Assembly (NCBI GenBank): GCA_002189035.1
Contig: CM007989.1
Coordinates: forward strand, 3,658,001 to 3,722,000
Source: Utricularia gibba
Lineage: Eukaryota; Streptophyta; Magnoliopsida; Lamiales; Lentibulariaceae
Reading direction: 5' to 3'
Length of the DNA stretch: 64,000 nt
Shown here: positions 40,655 through 52,539 of the stretch, piece after piece
Position numbering within the stretch: position 1 is the stretch's first letter
Layout of the letters: every line of letters starts with the position of its first letter
Position numbers and translations under genes: made by a program
The notes under the pieces: model-generated
Seen by the model: the letters and a program-made list of their open reading frames with translations, nothing else
Told to the model about the DNA's origin: nothing
Databases searched by the model: none

Positions 40655-41982
40655 ATGGGGTCTCTCTCCAACCAATCAGCTAATGCCGGTGAAGTGAAGG
40701 GATCACCGGAGGGGAACGTGGATCCTACCCGTTTGCTCGATCTCTTCAGATGCCAGCAGAAGTACATCAATCATTTCTTCCAGAATCTTGATCTCTCCCA
40801 GACGCTGATCTTCGCGCAAACGCTCTTAAATGCTAAAGGTACCGTTTTTTTCTCCGGCGTTGGGAAATCCGGCTTTGTGGCACAGAAAATTTCGCAGACA
40901 CTCGTCTCCCTCGGAATCAAATCTGCGTTTTTATCCCCGTTGACGCACTTCATGGAGACATCGGCATTTTGACGGCCATGGATTTGTTGGTTCTTTTCAG
41001 TAAGAGCGGCAATACAGAGGAGCTTTTGAGACTTGTTCCCTGTGCTAAGGCGAAGGGAGTCTATTTGATTTCTGTGACTTCTGTGAAGCCTAATGGTTTG
41101 ACGGGTGTTTGTGATCTGAATGTGCATTTGCCGCTGGAACGTGAGCTTTGTCCTTTCGATCTTGCGCCAGTGACATCGACGGCGATTCAGATGGTTTTTG
41201 GGGACACGGTGGCGATTGCACTTATGGAGGCGAGGAACTTGAGCAAAGAAGAGTATGCTGCTAACCATCCTGCTGGGAGGATTGGAAAAAGTTTGATATT
41301 CAAGGTGGGGGTTCTTTCCTTTTATAGCATTCCGCTTGATTTGCATTTGGTTGGAGATTTTCTTGAAGAAACATTGATCATAAATGTCACCATTACTGTA
41401 TTCGGTGTTACCATGATTCCTTTAAACGTCATTCCTGAGTAAGAGCTTGTGTTAAGAAAAAGGCAATTGCAGAAAAGATTGCGACATGCAGTTCTTTGCA
41501 TTTGGTTTCTGTGAAGTCCTCTTATGAATCTAATCAACAGGTAAAGGATCTTATGAAGAAAAGAGAAGAGCTCCCCATCTGCGGGGAACATGATCTGATC
41601 ATGGATCAGCTGGTGGAGCTGTCAAGCAAGGGCTTTGGCTGTCTTCTTGTAGTAGACGATGACTATCACTTGTTGGGCACTTTCACCGACGGAGATCTAC
41701 GGCGAACATTGAAAGCGAGCGGTGAGGCAATCTTCAAGCTGAAAGTTGGAGAGATGTGCAACAGGTACACAAATCAAAGCGCAATAGTCATCACTGATAC
41801 CCAGCTAATATGGAATCGATTTCAGGAACCCGAGAACCATACACCCTGAGGCAATGGCAGTTGACGCAATGCAGAAGATGGAGTCTCCACCATCAGCTGT
41901 GCAGTTTTTGCCAGTCGTCAGTGGGGACAATGCAGTGATTGGTATCGTTACATTGCACGGCTTGGTCTCTGCTGGCCTCTAG
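40655..41982 (+). CDS. SETH3: D-arabinose 5-phosphate isomerase, SETH3-like (one frameshift)
   Basis: Interconverts ribulose-5-phosphate and arabinose-5-phosphate, the precursor of Kdo, which in plants goes into rhamnogalacturonan II of the wall. Three exons (40655-41304, 41541-41764, 41826-41982) give 343 residues once a base is restored. The N-terminal SIS domain has [35 protein letters not shown] and [22 protein letters not shown]. Two CBS domains follow ([13 protein letters not shown]..., [14 protein letters not shown], and [11 protein letters not shown]...[14 protein letters not shown]). In exon 1 the frame breaks in TTATCCCCGTTGAC (40935-40938). A fifth C gives [15 protein letters not shown], the family sequence; as written the protein stops after 105 residues. 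The [11 protein letters not shown] fits the family length. Confidence 0.9.
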
Positions 41983-42458
41983 TTTTCCATCGTAAAACTA
42001 CATCCTTCTGTTATTCTTGGTATTCTTTCATACTTCCAAAAAGAAGAAAACTTTGAATCCAGAAGTACTTGTCAATGGCCTGCCTTTCTTAGCATGTGTA
42101 TGTACTGCAGTTTGCTATGTTCACTTTCATTTGAGAAAAGTCTGTTTTTAACATGTTAATTAATCATACCCAGTTGTAGCCATGAAGGTCAGTGGTCGTC
42201 CTCACAAGAGTTTCTTCCATGGCATTTGTCGTGTCGCCTCCATATAAACTAGGGTTCTTGGTCGTCGAGGTCAATTTGGAGATAAAATATATCTTAAAAA
42301 TGTAATCTTGAAATCTCTATATAATCCAAAATGTAATCTTGAGATCTGTATGTAATGACTTGACTATCTATTTTAAAAATCATTGTCTGAAAGATCAGCT
42401 GATTGACGGAAAACTGCTAAAATTTGTTATCAGGATGAAATAGAAGCAACAGAATTTT
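41983..42458. other. Spacer between isomerase and YaaW-like gene
   Basis: Isomerase 3' UTR, then AT-rich sequence with a short internal duplication (tgtaatcttgaaatctctat and a near-copy about 30 bases on). No gene seen. Confidence 0.45.
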
Positions 42459-44564
42459 ATGGAGTGTGTTTTTTTGCAGTCGTCACGGCGGCCGCCGCTA
42501 ACCGGCGCTGCGCCTCCGTATCCTCTGTTGTCTGCAATTTGCAGAATCGAATCCTTCGAACACGGGAAGCCTTCGACTCTGGCCTTTCGCGCGTTTCCAG
42601 TAAGTACATCTGACTTTTTTTGTCTCAAGCTCCGAGTGTTGCCTCCTCCGCGAACTGATAGAAGTTTTTGACCTGAAGCTTCTGCAGACTTCACCGACGA
42701 TAAGCAGTTACAGCATTCTTGCTTCAAGGGTCCCGTTAAGGCCTTCCTTTGCATTCATTTCAAGGAACTCTTATGGTATTCGTCGAATTTCCTGCTAATT
42801 ACCTGTTGCTTTTCTTCTCTGTGGGGAAAGGTGAAGTGTAGGTTTTGCGTATTGCTATTCAAGTTACTATGGCTTTTCCTGCCAGAGGGCCAGAGCAGCG
42901 ACGTGTACGACCAAGAGCTCCGATCAGTTCTTGAACTTGCCACCGACTCAGAATTATATGAACTTGAAAGAATCTTATTTGGTGCCAGGTGATTCATATT
43001 TATATTTGAAACATGGTGTTCCGTGGGAATTGTGGGTTCATTTTTGCTTGCTGATGCCAAGCTATTACCCTGTGCAGCTATTTCAGTCCATTGTTGAAAT
43101 CAATTGGACAGAGAGCTGATGTTGATCATATCATGATTGAGGAAGATCCAGATGAGAGGGAACGTTTCATTTCAATGCTGGAATCACGATTTTTTTATCT
43201 CGCAGCTGATGCACGGTCAATATTGAGGTCATTTTGCCACTCTTGCTGGATGCTGCTGAAAGTGTGCTGCTGTATACATGGTTTTTGAATGAATAGGTTT
43301 TCTACTCTGCATCCCTTGTTTCCCCAAGATCAAAATCTGGTGTTCTTAATATTTCAGGGGATGGAGACCATCATACAGAAATGTGTTGCTTGGAGTGAGA
43401 AAAATGTTGAATATACCTTGTTCTGCCAAGCTATCCTCTGAAGGTCTGGAAGTCGAGATTTTTCTTCACCTCACGAATTACTCAAGGTAGACGTGGTAAC
43501 TGAAAAGGAGCCTGTGCTGTTTTACACTACATGGCTTTCCAATCAACATCTTGGCATTACCTACTTTCCTTTCTTTAGTGAAGAAAGTGGATTGTTTAGT
43601 GGAGCTGAAGATAGCTCAAGGAACCGTGGTGCATCTAATAACCTCGAGCTAGGTCTCAGCCAGTGGAAGCTACAAAAACTTGCAGGTCTAGGAATCGGAG
43701 CAGCAGAGCTCCGTGCAGTAATGCTGAAGGTTCAGTTTGATTCTCTGTCGGTTGTTTAGCCTACTACCCTTCTGCCAACTTAATTTTCTTGCTTTTTATA
43801 CTGAAGAGTGGGGGAGTGCTTGCGGTAACGCAACTACTGGAACTGGTGAGGCACTGCACCTTGATCCATATAGATTCAGGCTTACTCTGAGAATCCTGAA
43901 GCAGCATAGCTGCATGTACCTCACTGCAGTTTGGAGGCAGGTTGTCAGGGAAGATGGCGTTGGAACTAGCTAAGTATCATACGAAGAAGGAACTGTTGAA
44001 GAAGGTTTGAACACGGTATCGCGTCTGGCTGCATATTAGTTACACGCTCTTATGTAAAGCATTCGCCTTTGATTTCAGTGTGGGCAGTTGGCGGCGATCA
44101 ATCTTGAATCAGCAGCAGCATTGGTTGCTGCTAAGCAGGTGCCTTGTCGTTCATACATTTTATGCCCATTTTACATTACTTCAGTTTACAGAAGCTTGAT
44201 TCTTGGACACAGGGGCTGAAAGCTGCCGCACTTCGATATCTGGGGCTCAGGAGCGTCGCCCAGTTGCTCGGGCCGCTGTAAGATCATCCGTTCCTGTGTC
44301 ATCGTTTCGTGGTTTTCCGGCGATGATTGATGGGTGTGTTTTGCAGGATGTGGGGCAACTTGTTAGCAGATTTAGTCATCCAGATGCTTGGAACAGACCA
44401 TGCAAGGATCCTGAGAGCCATTTACGCTTTGGCTCAGGTAACAGCACACCCCTCCACAGATTCAGACTGCCCTGAAACCTCAAAGTTGGAATTTTTCACC
44501 CCTTTCTCGGCGTTTCCAGATACGAATCTACCGCTCGCACGATACATCGTCGGACAGAGCTTGA
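42459..44564 (+). CDS. Plastid-targeted YaaW/DUF3944-like protein, function unknown
   Basis: Conserved plant protein without an assigned role. Twelve exons (42459-42599, 42688-42775, 42886-42988, 43078-43227, 43358-43486, 43579-43729, 43807-43845, 43930-44004, 44079-44138, 44213-44277, 44347-44437, 44520-44564) all join in frame to 378 residues. The first 75 residues, rich in Ser, Arg and Pro, look like a transit peptide. The conserved body runs from DVYDQELRSVLELATDSELYELERILFG (as two blocks) through FSPLLKSIGQRADVD, ESRFFYLAADARSILRGWRPSYRNVLL, LELGLSQWKLQKLAGLGIG and a helical C-terminus (AQLLGPLMWGNLLADLVIQMLGTD) ending ALAQIRIYRSHDTSSDRA. Relatedness to bacterial YaaW is from memory and less certain than the gene model. 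The second frame of exon 2 was chosen because only it matches both splice phases. Confidence 0.82.
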
Positions 44565-46790
44565 ACTGGGCTCAAAGGGATCAAGAAATCCAGCGACTCC
44601 CCGTCCACGCTCACTCCGGCGAGACGGTCAGCAGTCTGCTACATTATGGGCTCCTTTTTAGACCGTGTGTGGCCCAATGGGCTCGACAAGTTCTGAACAT
44701 GACGATGACCACCGCTAAATAGAAAGCAACGTGTGGTGTGGGACCCACACCTTCCTAATTTGTATAGTCCTTTTCCGCCTACGTCATCTCTGGGGGATAT
44801 TTAACATGATAAAATTATAATACCAATATTTTAAGTTTCGATTAATATAAATAATTTAATGCATAAATTTAAAAATTGCAAAAAAAAAACCTTCAAGTTA
44901 CTAAAATATTGTAATTAAGATTCAAATAATTTTCAAAATTTTTAAAAATTAAACTAATTCATGATGTTGTGAATCGTTTTTTATTTCAAATCCAACAATA
45001 TTTTGCATTAAAGTTTTTCGTATTTGCATATGAATTTCAATGAATCAAACGATATCCCTGTTAAGTTTATATCACGTTTGTGTATCGTATAATTCAAAAT
45101 ATTGATGGTTATATCGCGTTTATATCTTATATGATTCAATTTGATGATGATTATATCACGTTTCATATAATGCACTGTTATAATGTCTTTAAGATCAAAA
45201 CTATTTAGTTTTGCTAAAATAAGGAATCTATGATGTAATTTTATAAGTTTGGAGTACAAATGTTTATAAAAAATGTAAATTGAATGATATATATTGAATT
45301 TTGAAACTTGAAAATTAAAATATTTATATTAGTAACTTGGATGTCGCCCACTAAATCCACCCTATTTAATATATATTTATTTTGTTCAAGTACACCCTAA
45401 TTTGCAAAGTAAATAATAAAAAATAAAAAATTGTGTAATAATGTTTCGGAATCATAAGTTTCAACTCTAATGTAATGGGAAAGTAAACTGATTAAAAAAA
45501 ACATATTTTTTATTAAATAAAAAAGTCAATAAAAATGGTGGGGCCCATGGAGGCCGGCATTTAGGCACGCTTCAAGGCTATCTCTGCCCGTCTTCCCGTG
45601 GTAGATAGGCTATGCGGATGGACATATTTATTAGATTATCTGCTATATTTTTTTATTTTAAATGGAATTTAATAAACAATATAAATATGTAATAATAATT
45701 TTTAATGTGTAATACTTTTTATAGTAAGAATAAGACAACTTCACACCGTTGTCGTGTCGTGGTTGACCCGTCCCATTCCCTCCTCGTTTTTTTTCTTTGG
45801 CGCCAATGTCCATGCATGCATCTATTCATGTCCCCTGAAAAATTTATTGATGTGGTTGCATTATTTTCTTGAATCGCAGACTATTTGTAATTAAAAAAGT
45901 TTAAAAAAAGTTACAAGTTGAAGCTATTACACAAGTGGAGAAGCATATAGTACAATAATCGTGTTCTGGAAGATGGATATAATGCAATAAAGTATTGAAA
46001 AGGGTATTCATTTGGTGTTGTTAATTTATCGCAGCGGGAGATCCATTCCAGTGTCGGTTTTTTCTCATTTACTGTGGGTCAGGTAAACTTGTTCTTTGGT
46101 GAAGGATTATGTTTTGTTTTTCAGACGGGGTTTGGTTTCTGGTTGGGGAGATAATGGGTGTTGGATTCAGTTGGGGGGGATTCGATTTTTTTAACTTGAT
46201 TTGATGGGTTTAGACATTAGCGATGCGGGCTTGTGTAAAGTCTGTGCATTCATTGTTGTGGGATTTCTTATTGGTTATCTTGAATTGTTGTGGGGTTATG
46301 TACTGTGAAGATCTTGGAGAAGTTTTAGATTTTATATTATCATGCATTGTAAAGAATCCATTTTTAATTTGGATTCGAGCCGTGCTCTCTCAGTCCCAGA
46401 ACAATAAGCCAGAAATCATTGTCCCCACATTCTTGATTTCTTTATTTGTACAACTGCCAAAGGAAATGCCTATCATGCAATATTTTATACGGGTGGATTA
46501 TTTAACTCTCTAGATGTCCGGATTCTTTATCAAGTGGGGAGATTTTCAATCGGTTTTTTTTGTCATTGCTTGATGCGATGAGATTCTCGAGGATGAGTTT
46601 TTTCAAAGCCGTATCCCACTCTGAGTTGCTGTTCTGAGATTGATTTATTATGCTCGTGTTGTGAACCCTCACCTGTGCTTGGACTTTGTGTTCTGATTCT
46701 TGTTTTTCTCTGGTTGAGTAATCTTTTCAGCGTTTTTCATCAACTGGATCTGCTCTCTGCTTGGCGCTGTGCCCCCAGAAGTTGAATGAG
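44565..46790. other. AT-rich spacer and JAZ 5' region
   Basis: Strongly AT-rich from 44800 to 45760, with a 42-bp tandem repeat. From 46000 to 46777 the composition is like a 5' leader and intron ending in the acceptor GCCCCCAG at 46777. The usual first JAZ3-type exon (a MERDF-like start) was looked for and not found. Confidence 0.5.
45067..45180 (+). repeat. 42-bp tandem repeat, about 2.7 copies
   Basis: Units start at 45067, 45109 and 45151, each with ttatatc(a/g)cgttt, spaced exactly 42 bases. Copies are diverged, and the third fades after about 30 bases. Confidence 0.7.
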
Positions 46791-47838
46791 ATGCTGTGGT
46801 CATTTTCAAACAAGAGCTCTGGTCCTCAGTTCTTATCTTTCAATGGCTCTCAAACTGAAAGGGCTATGATCCATTTTGATTCTCTCCCGTCATCTCGATT
46901 CGATATCGATGAATCCGATAGCAACAATTATCCTGCATCACAGGTAGCCTATGAGACTGACTTTCTTTTTGGAAGGATCTTTGTTTAGCTAATAGCTAAT
47001 AGCATTTTTCTTGATTATCTCTATTGTTTGTCGAACTCAGATAGCTTCGATTCTCGAGAGACGAGGGGGTCTTCCATGTTCAGCCACAACCTCACTTCCC
47101 ATTCACCGTTCCCTGCGTCTTGGTCAGAATCCGCTCATTTCTTCAACTCCACAGCACCATGCCGGAGTTCCGGCAATGACTTCTGTTTGTCTTAAAAGCC
47201 CTTTTGTCGCAACAACAGATGTAAGGTATGATATTAGCGTTTCTTGTGGGCTAGTCTTTTTACTGTCGGCAGAATGCGCTCGATTTCTGTTTCATAGAAC
47301 AAACATAGACGGGTTTGGGGTTTATCTTTATTTGGGTTTAGAAATTTAACAACAAGCAGCTTAAAGCATTCGAAACCCGCTTTCTGTTCTTCCCAGGAGT
47401 GACTCTAAGATCTCAGCAGCTCCCTCCGGCCAGCTAACGATCTTTTACAATGGCTCTGTGTCGGTCTACGACAACATTAGTCCTGAAAAGGTGGTTCCCC
47501 CCCGAATCCAACATGCTTCTCAGATGGGTTGCGTACACTCTCTGATGGTGTTGTTGTGGTTGCAGGCTCAGGCGATCATGTTACTTGCCGGGAACGAAGC
47601 TCCTGCAGCGGCTCCCCTCACTGCCCCTGAACCGGTGACATCCCGATTGACGTTGGCTCAGCCTCGCTGTTCACATCTCGAATCCAACAGCCATGACTCC
47701 GGTGCTACCAAACGCTATGAAGTTCTTGATGAGTGCCGCCTGATGCATTCCAAGGGAGTTTTTGTTGTTCCCACAAGACAGTTTTCAGGGGCCGTTTCGC
47801 AATGCCGCGGGTTTATTGAAAAACGCCGGAAGATATAA
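46791..47838 (+). CDS. TIFY/JAZ protein, TIFY6B/JAZ3-like, degenerate Jas motif
   Basis: JAZ proteins repress jasmonate-response MYC factors until COI1 removes them. Four exons (46791-46943, 47041-47225, 47397-47490, 47566-47838) give 234 residues. The start region WSFSNKSSGPQFLSFNGSQ resembles the JAZ3/TIFY6B block WSFSNKVSALPQFLSF. The TIFY (ZIM) domain is intact: QLTIFYNGSVSVYDNISPEKAQAIMLLAGN in two exons; it should bind NINJA and other JAZ proteins. The C-terminal Jas motif, normally like SLARFLEKRKER followed by a PY tail, is reduced to SQCRGFIEKRRKI and then a stop. So MYC/COI1 contact may be weak. The ATG at 46791 is the first in frame after an acceptor; homologues have a further upstream exon, not found here. 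Confidence 0.8.
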
Positions 47839-48331
47839 CGAGAATAACGATGATGTGAGTAGTGATGGATCAGAAAGCTGTTTCGTTGTTTAGGATGGAT
47901 GATGAAGATGGCTGAGTTGGTTGTAGCGGCAAGAGATGACCAACAATTCTTTCTTCATAATCTGGACCAATAATTCTTTCTTCATGCGAAAATAACACAT
48001 CAAATCGGGGAATTTTCCGATGCACCTGAACATGGCCCGGTTACCATACATTGATGGGCCTAGAATACAATGCAACCCATTCTAAAAGTGGACCCTTGGA
48101 GCCACATTTGTTGGTTTTCGCTCAACTCATTGCCTTCTTCGTGGGCCGTGGCTGCTCCAAGACGAGTTCAATCGTGGCGCGATTCAGCAAGTTTCAGTCT
48201 CTGATTTCATTTCAGTGAAAAGATGGCAACGGTTGGTTGCTACGTTCCGGGAGAGGATAACATTTGGGCATAAAGTTAAGCAATGGGTGCCGTCGCTTTT
48301 CCTTGTGAAGCTGAAGGAATTACCATCAGCG
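47839..48331. other. Spacer between JAZ and CBBY genes
   Basis: JAZ 3' UTR, then the CBBY promoter and leader. The CBBY frame is open upstream of 48332 to about 48215, but that part does not look like a transit peptide. Confidence 0.45.
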
Positions 48332-49876
48332 ATGGCAGCAAACGCCATCTCTCCTCCACTCACAGCGTCCCCAAAGAGCTTCCTCACCGATCAGACACAT
48401 TGGTCGCCGTCGCTTTCCTCCTCCGTGCGTCTCGGAGGCTTACGATATTCCCATCTGCCCATCAAGACAAGAGCTTTGAATCGAAGGGGTGGGTTCAGGG
48501 GAACGAAGCGCATCGTTTCCGCTTCGCTGTCGGCTCTCCCCGAAGCCCTTTTGTTCGATTGCGATGGGGTTCTGGTGGACACCGAGAAAGATGGCCATCG
48601 CGTATCGTTCAACGATACCTTTGATGAGGTACTCACTTCTGCCCCCTTTCTATGTTTGAGCTGAAGGCTGGTGCTGATTGAACTTCACATTCTGAAACGC
48701 AGAAAGAATTGGGAGTTACATGGGATGTGGACTTGTATGGAGAGTTGCTGAAAATTGGGGGAGGAAAAGAGAGGTAATTAATGAGCATTGAAGGTGAATG
48801 CTACCTCAGTTGGCCTGTTTTCACTCTGCTTACTGTAATGTGGATCCAACATAACATACTTTGGATCAGGATGACTGCTTACTTCAACAAAGTCGGCTGG
48901 CCGGAAAAGGCGCCGAGGAGCGAAGAGGAAAGAAGGGAGTTCATAGCATCACTTCACAAGAGAAAGACACAGCTTTTCATGGTACTAATAGAGAAGAAGC
49001 TGCTGCCTCTTCGCCCTGGAGTCGCGAGGTAAGCCCCTACAGATCTTGATTCATTCAGCTTTTGTAGATAATTTGCTTGTTCGTTGTTCTCTGGCAGTAA
49101 TGTCTGTAGCCTTCAACAGATTAGTTGATCAGGCTCTGGCAAGTGGAGTTAGAGTTGCTGTCTGCAGTACTTCAAATGAGAAAGCAGTATGATAATCAGG
49201 CTCCTTTGTGTATAATGCTGCATGAGAATCTAACTCAGGCGAACCTTTTTTTTTTTGGCATGTTTCATAGGTCTCTGCTGTAGTGTCATTCTTGTTAGGA
49301 CCAGAACGAGCAGAGAAGATCCAAATATTTGCAGGAGATGTTGTTCCTCGTAAGAAACCGGATCCGGTAAGACTCTGATCCTACAAAGGACAGTTCTTGA
49401 TGTTAAATAAAGCATCAGAATCAAATGCAGAAACCTTATGTGTATCATACTTCACTGCAGGCCATTTATCTCCTAGCTGCAGAAACTCTCGGAGTTGATC
49501 CTTCCAGGTTTACTCTTCACTTGAAGAAGGCGAAAGCATCAAAACCGTGATCAATTCTAACATGGGGCTTCCTGTTTTACTGAACGCAGCTGTGTCGTAG
49601 TGGAAGACAGTGCCATCGGTCTTCAAGCTGCGAAAGCAGCAGGCATGAAGTGTATAGTTACAAAGAGTGGGTAAGTAGATCAAAGCTTAAACCAAACCAT
49701 CCAAACCCTGTTCTTGTTGTTCTTGACTCGTTCTGCATCTTCTCACTTTCAGGTACACCGGTGATGAAGATTTCGTGAATGCAGATGCAGTTTTCGATTG
49801 CATCGGTGACCCACCGGAGGAGCGCTTTGACCTATCCTTCTGTGGTATCCTTCTCCAGAAACAGTTTGTTAGTTGA
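48332..49876 (+). CDS. CBBY: CBBY-like HAD phosphatase, chloroplastic
   Basis: HAD-family phosphatase; the Arabidopsis homologue removes a phosphate from xylulose-1,5-bisphosphate, an inhibitory Rubisco by-product, in the stroma. Eight exons (48332-48628, 48703-48773, 48870-49028, 49120-49186, 49271-49366, 49461-49507, 49590-49670, 49753-49876) join to 313 residues. The first 70 residues, starting MAANAISPPLTASPK, form a plausible transit peptide. HAD motifs: LLFDCDGVLVDTEKDGHR (I, nucleophile and acid Asp), VAVCSTSNEKA (II), VVPRKKPDPAIY (III, Lys) and CVVVEDSAIGLQAAKAAGM (IV, metal Asp). It ends GILLQKQFVS like the family. No frameshift is seen. Confidence 0.93.
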
Positions 49877-52539
49877 TGACCAGCACTCACATTACACAAT
49901 CCATGAATCCAGTTACATACAACACCATCGAAGCAAATCTTACCATAAGAAGCATCCTCTTAAGTTGGCGAATTTAGCAGTGAAACAACAACGATCAATG
50001 AACTCCATGTGGATGATATACTAAGGTCTAACCCAATCCAACCGATTTGCCTTACACTGACGAGTTTTGAAATTTTGAACAACTTCCTCAGACTGTACAG
50101 GCCGAGTAATTTATCCACCCGGTCCAAGATCAACACCTGAACAACGCATGATCGCACACATTCAATCCCGACGGAATACTCAACTCCGACCGGAGTACCT
50201 ACGCGGAGTGATTTCGATTCGTTAAACCGGAGACGCCTGTCCTTCGAGCTCTCGAAGAATCGGCAGAAAACCTGCAAACGCACGTCGGCTGCAAAAGAAG
50301 AAAATTGGTATAACCGTTCCATAAATATTTTTATTAAAAAAATTAAATGCATTTTTCCTGTGAGTTTGGGCCTGGCCACAGACACTAGGTAGAAAAAGCC
50401 CAATTTAGTTTAAACGGCTCATTTCGGCCCGGCCCATTTAAATGAATCGTCTCTACAATCTACATCCCATCTCTGTGCTTGATCCCAGACAAATTGAAGT
50501 TGGCTTTTGTCTCTCTTGTGTTTTGTCTGAGAACAGAGTAATTCCATACAAAATGTGTTTTGTTTTCAAGATGTGGGGGGAGTGCGATGGATGACGGGTC
50601 AGATCACCATGTGCATATGGCCCACGCCAACCCAATCGACAAGCATCATGTGCTCAAATCGCCCCCTCAGGTCAATTCTGTACCTCACTTGTCCTTCAAT
50701 TCGTGAAAGCAATCAAACTCACAATGCAATGTGACCACCCTTCTGCAAGTGCACTTATCGGAAACTACACTCCCACAAGGCAAGGCGTCAGAAGAGAGAG
50801 CTGAGTTGAGAAATGGCCACATTGTGTTGTTCTTCCTGCTGCAGCAGCCCATGTAACTGGAGTGATCGTGCTCCAAACAGTGAAATGATTTTTTTGTAAT
50901 TAGGCAAGTTGGTGGAGAGGTTTCGGTGTCAGCATCCATCAAGAAAAGGAGGGTAGCAGACACCTAACATGCCTCCCTTTGAAAGGGTATCACCCAACCT
51001 CTTCACAACGTGCAGCCTACTACCTGCGTTTCTCTGGTGTGACTCGTGCTTGTCGTTGTTACATTGTGTCTGCTCGTCGTATCAGTGTTTTGTGCACATG
51101 GGGTTCATGTGCATTATAGCCATAGGTTTAGAGCATCATTGAGGAGATGTAATAAGGGGAATCGATGCATGTGTGAGAGTTTCTGACATGGAAATCCGCA
51201 GAAGCGGACAGGGGGAAATGGGAGGGGATAGCGGCGGCTACAAGATCCACATGCGTTTTTCTCTCTTCAACTTGTTAAATTGAATGGATTTGGATTGGGA
51301 TTGGGATTGGATTCCCACGCACACAGACTATCTATTTCCATATTACAGCACGCACGTGGTTGTTTGTCTTTCCCTGAACCAATCAAGGGGTTGGCTGCAG
51401 TCACTAACTGCTTTTGTGGGTCGAATGTCCCTCTCCTAGTAAACAACGAGTCCCCATTCAATCCCCTCCACGCAAGTAAACCAGATAACTCGCAGAAGAA
51501 AAAAATCACTTCCGCGATCGGATTCCATAGAAATGAACACTGAGATGATGGTAGCAGAGGCCGATCCATCGGAGCGTGGGGAGGGGAGGATATATGTCGG
51601 GGGAGGCAACGGAGATCCGCCACGTGGAAAGATATGACGCCGGAGTGATTGGCTAACCATCAGGGCGGGATTGGCGGTTCTTATTTATGCTCCGGAGTTG
51701 GACTTTTGTGACAGACAGTCCATGTGCGTGGGGGGGCTGTCCTTTCAATTTTTAACCGACGCATCGAACCGGAAAAGTCCAGAACATTAAAAACACCCCA
51801 ACTCTTCTAGACTGGGACTCGTCCCCTTCCTCGCCGCAAACTTCACCATTACAGAACATGTATGGCGATAGAATCCACAGGCCGAGGTAAAAATACAACT
51901 GGTTTTCTCTGCGCCCCAGATCACGGGGTTTAACTTCACAGCGCCGGAAGTACCTGAGCCACCCGCACCTCCGTCGGTGGAGGCAAAAGAATGTCATAAT
52001 TGAAACCGTTACCCGGTGGCAGTAAAAAAAAAGTCGACCCACGATGCTTAAAGTTTGAATTCGGTTGGAAGTAGGTAACCGTTTTACGTGGCATGAATGA
52101 TGGCGATTAAAAGAGCCATTTTTTTCTTCAGTCAAAAGACGATCGCCACTTGCAGGCGTCTCCGCCTCGGCCCACGTTACCGTCAAGGCGGATCCCGGTA
52201 ACAGTGTACAGATACGCAGTAAATGGCTGTGTAGTAAACTTCCAAGGTTTCGGCGGCAAATGGAGAAAAAGAGGAAGATGATGATGATGGGGATTCATCA
52301 AGTGTGGGGCATTCTCTTTCAACCGCAAAACCCACGCACAGTTGAGGAGTGGGCACTCTCGTCGTAGGGTATGAAGAAGAAAGTTAGCACAGAATCAGTG
52401 CGTGGGGCTACGCCCTGACTCCATCTCTTATTTTAACTCAATAATTTTTCTGTCTTTATAAATTGCGGCTTCGTCTTCTTTATTCCGCAGTCCCCGGTGT
52501 ACCCGCTCACCAGTTTCTCGTCTCCCTCCATTTTCTACT
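49877..52539. other. Long intergenic region
   Basis: No gene recognised. It should contain the CBBY 3' UTR and the pectate lyase promoter. A short GATTGG-like simple repeat lies at 51283-51311. Open frames such as 52186-51752 (-) have no conserved motifs. Confidence 0.5.
51283..51311 (+). repeat. Simple repeat, (ggattt/gggatt)n
   Basis: About five imperfect hexamer units of the form tggatt/gggatt. Confidence 0.7.

Noticed and set aside
43737-43973. Separate gene in the YaaW-like locus
   Set aside because: Retained-intron reading; the true exons 43807-43845 and 43930-44004 use other frames and fit the phases.
45008-45259. 83-codon minus frame with internal repeats
   Set aside because: Explained by the 42-bp tandem repeat in AT-rich DNA.
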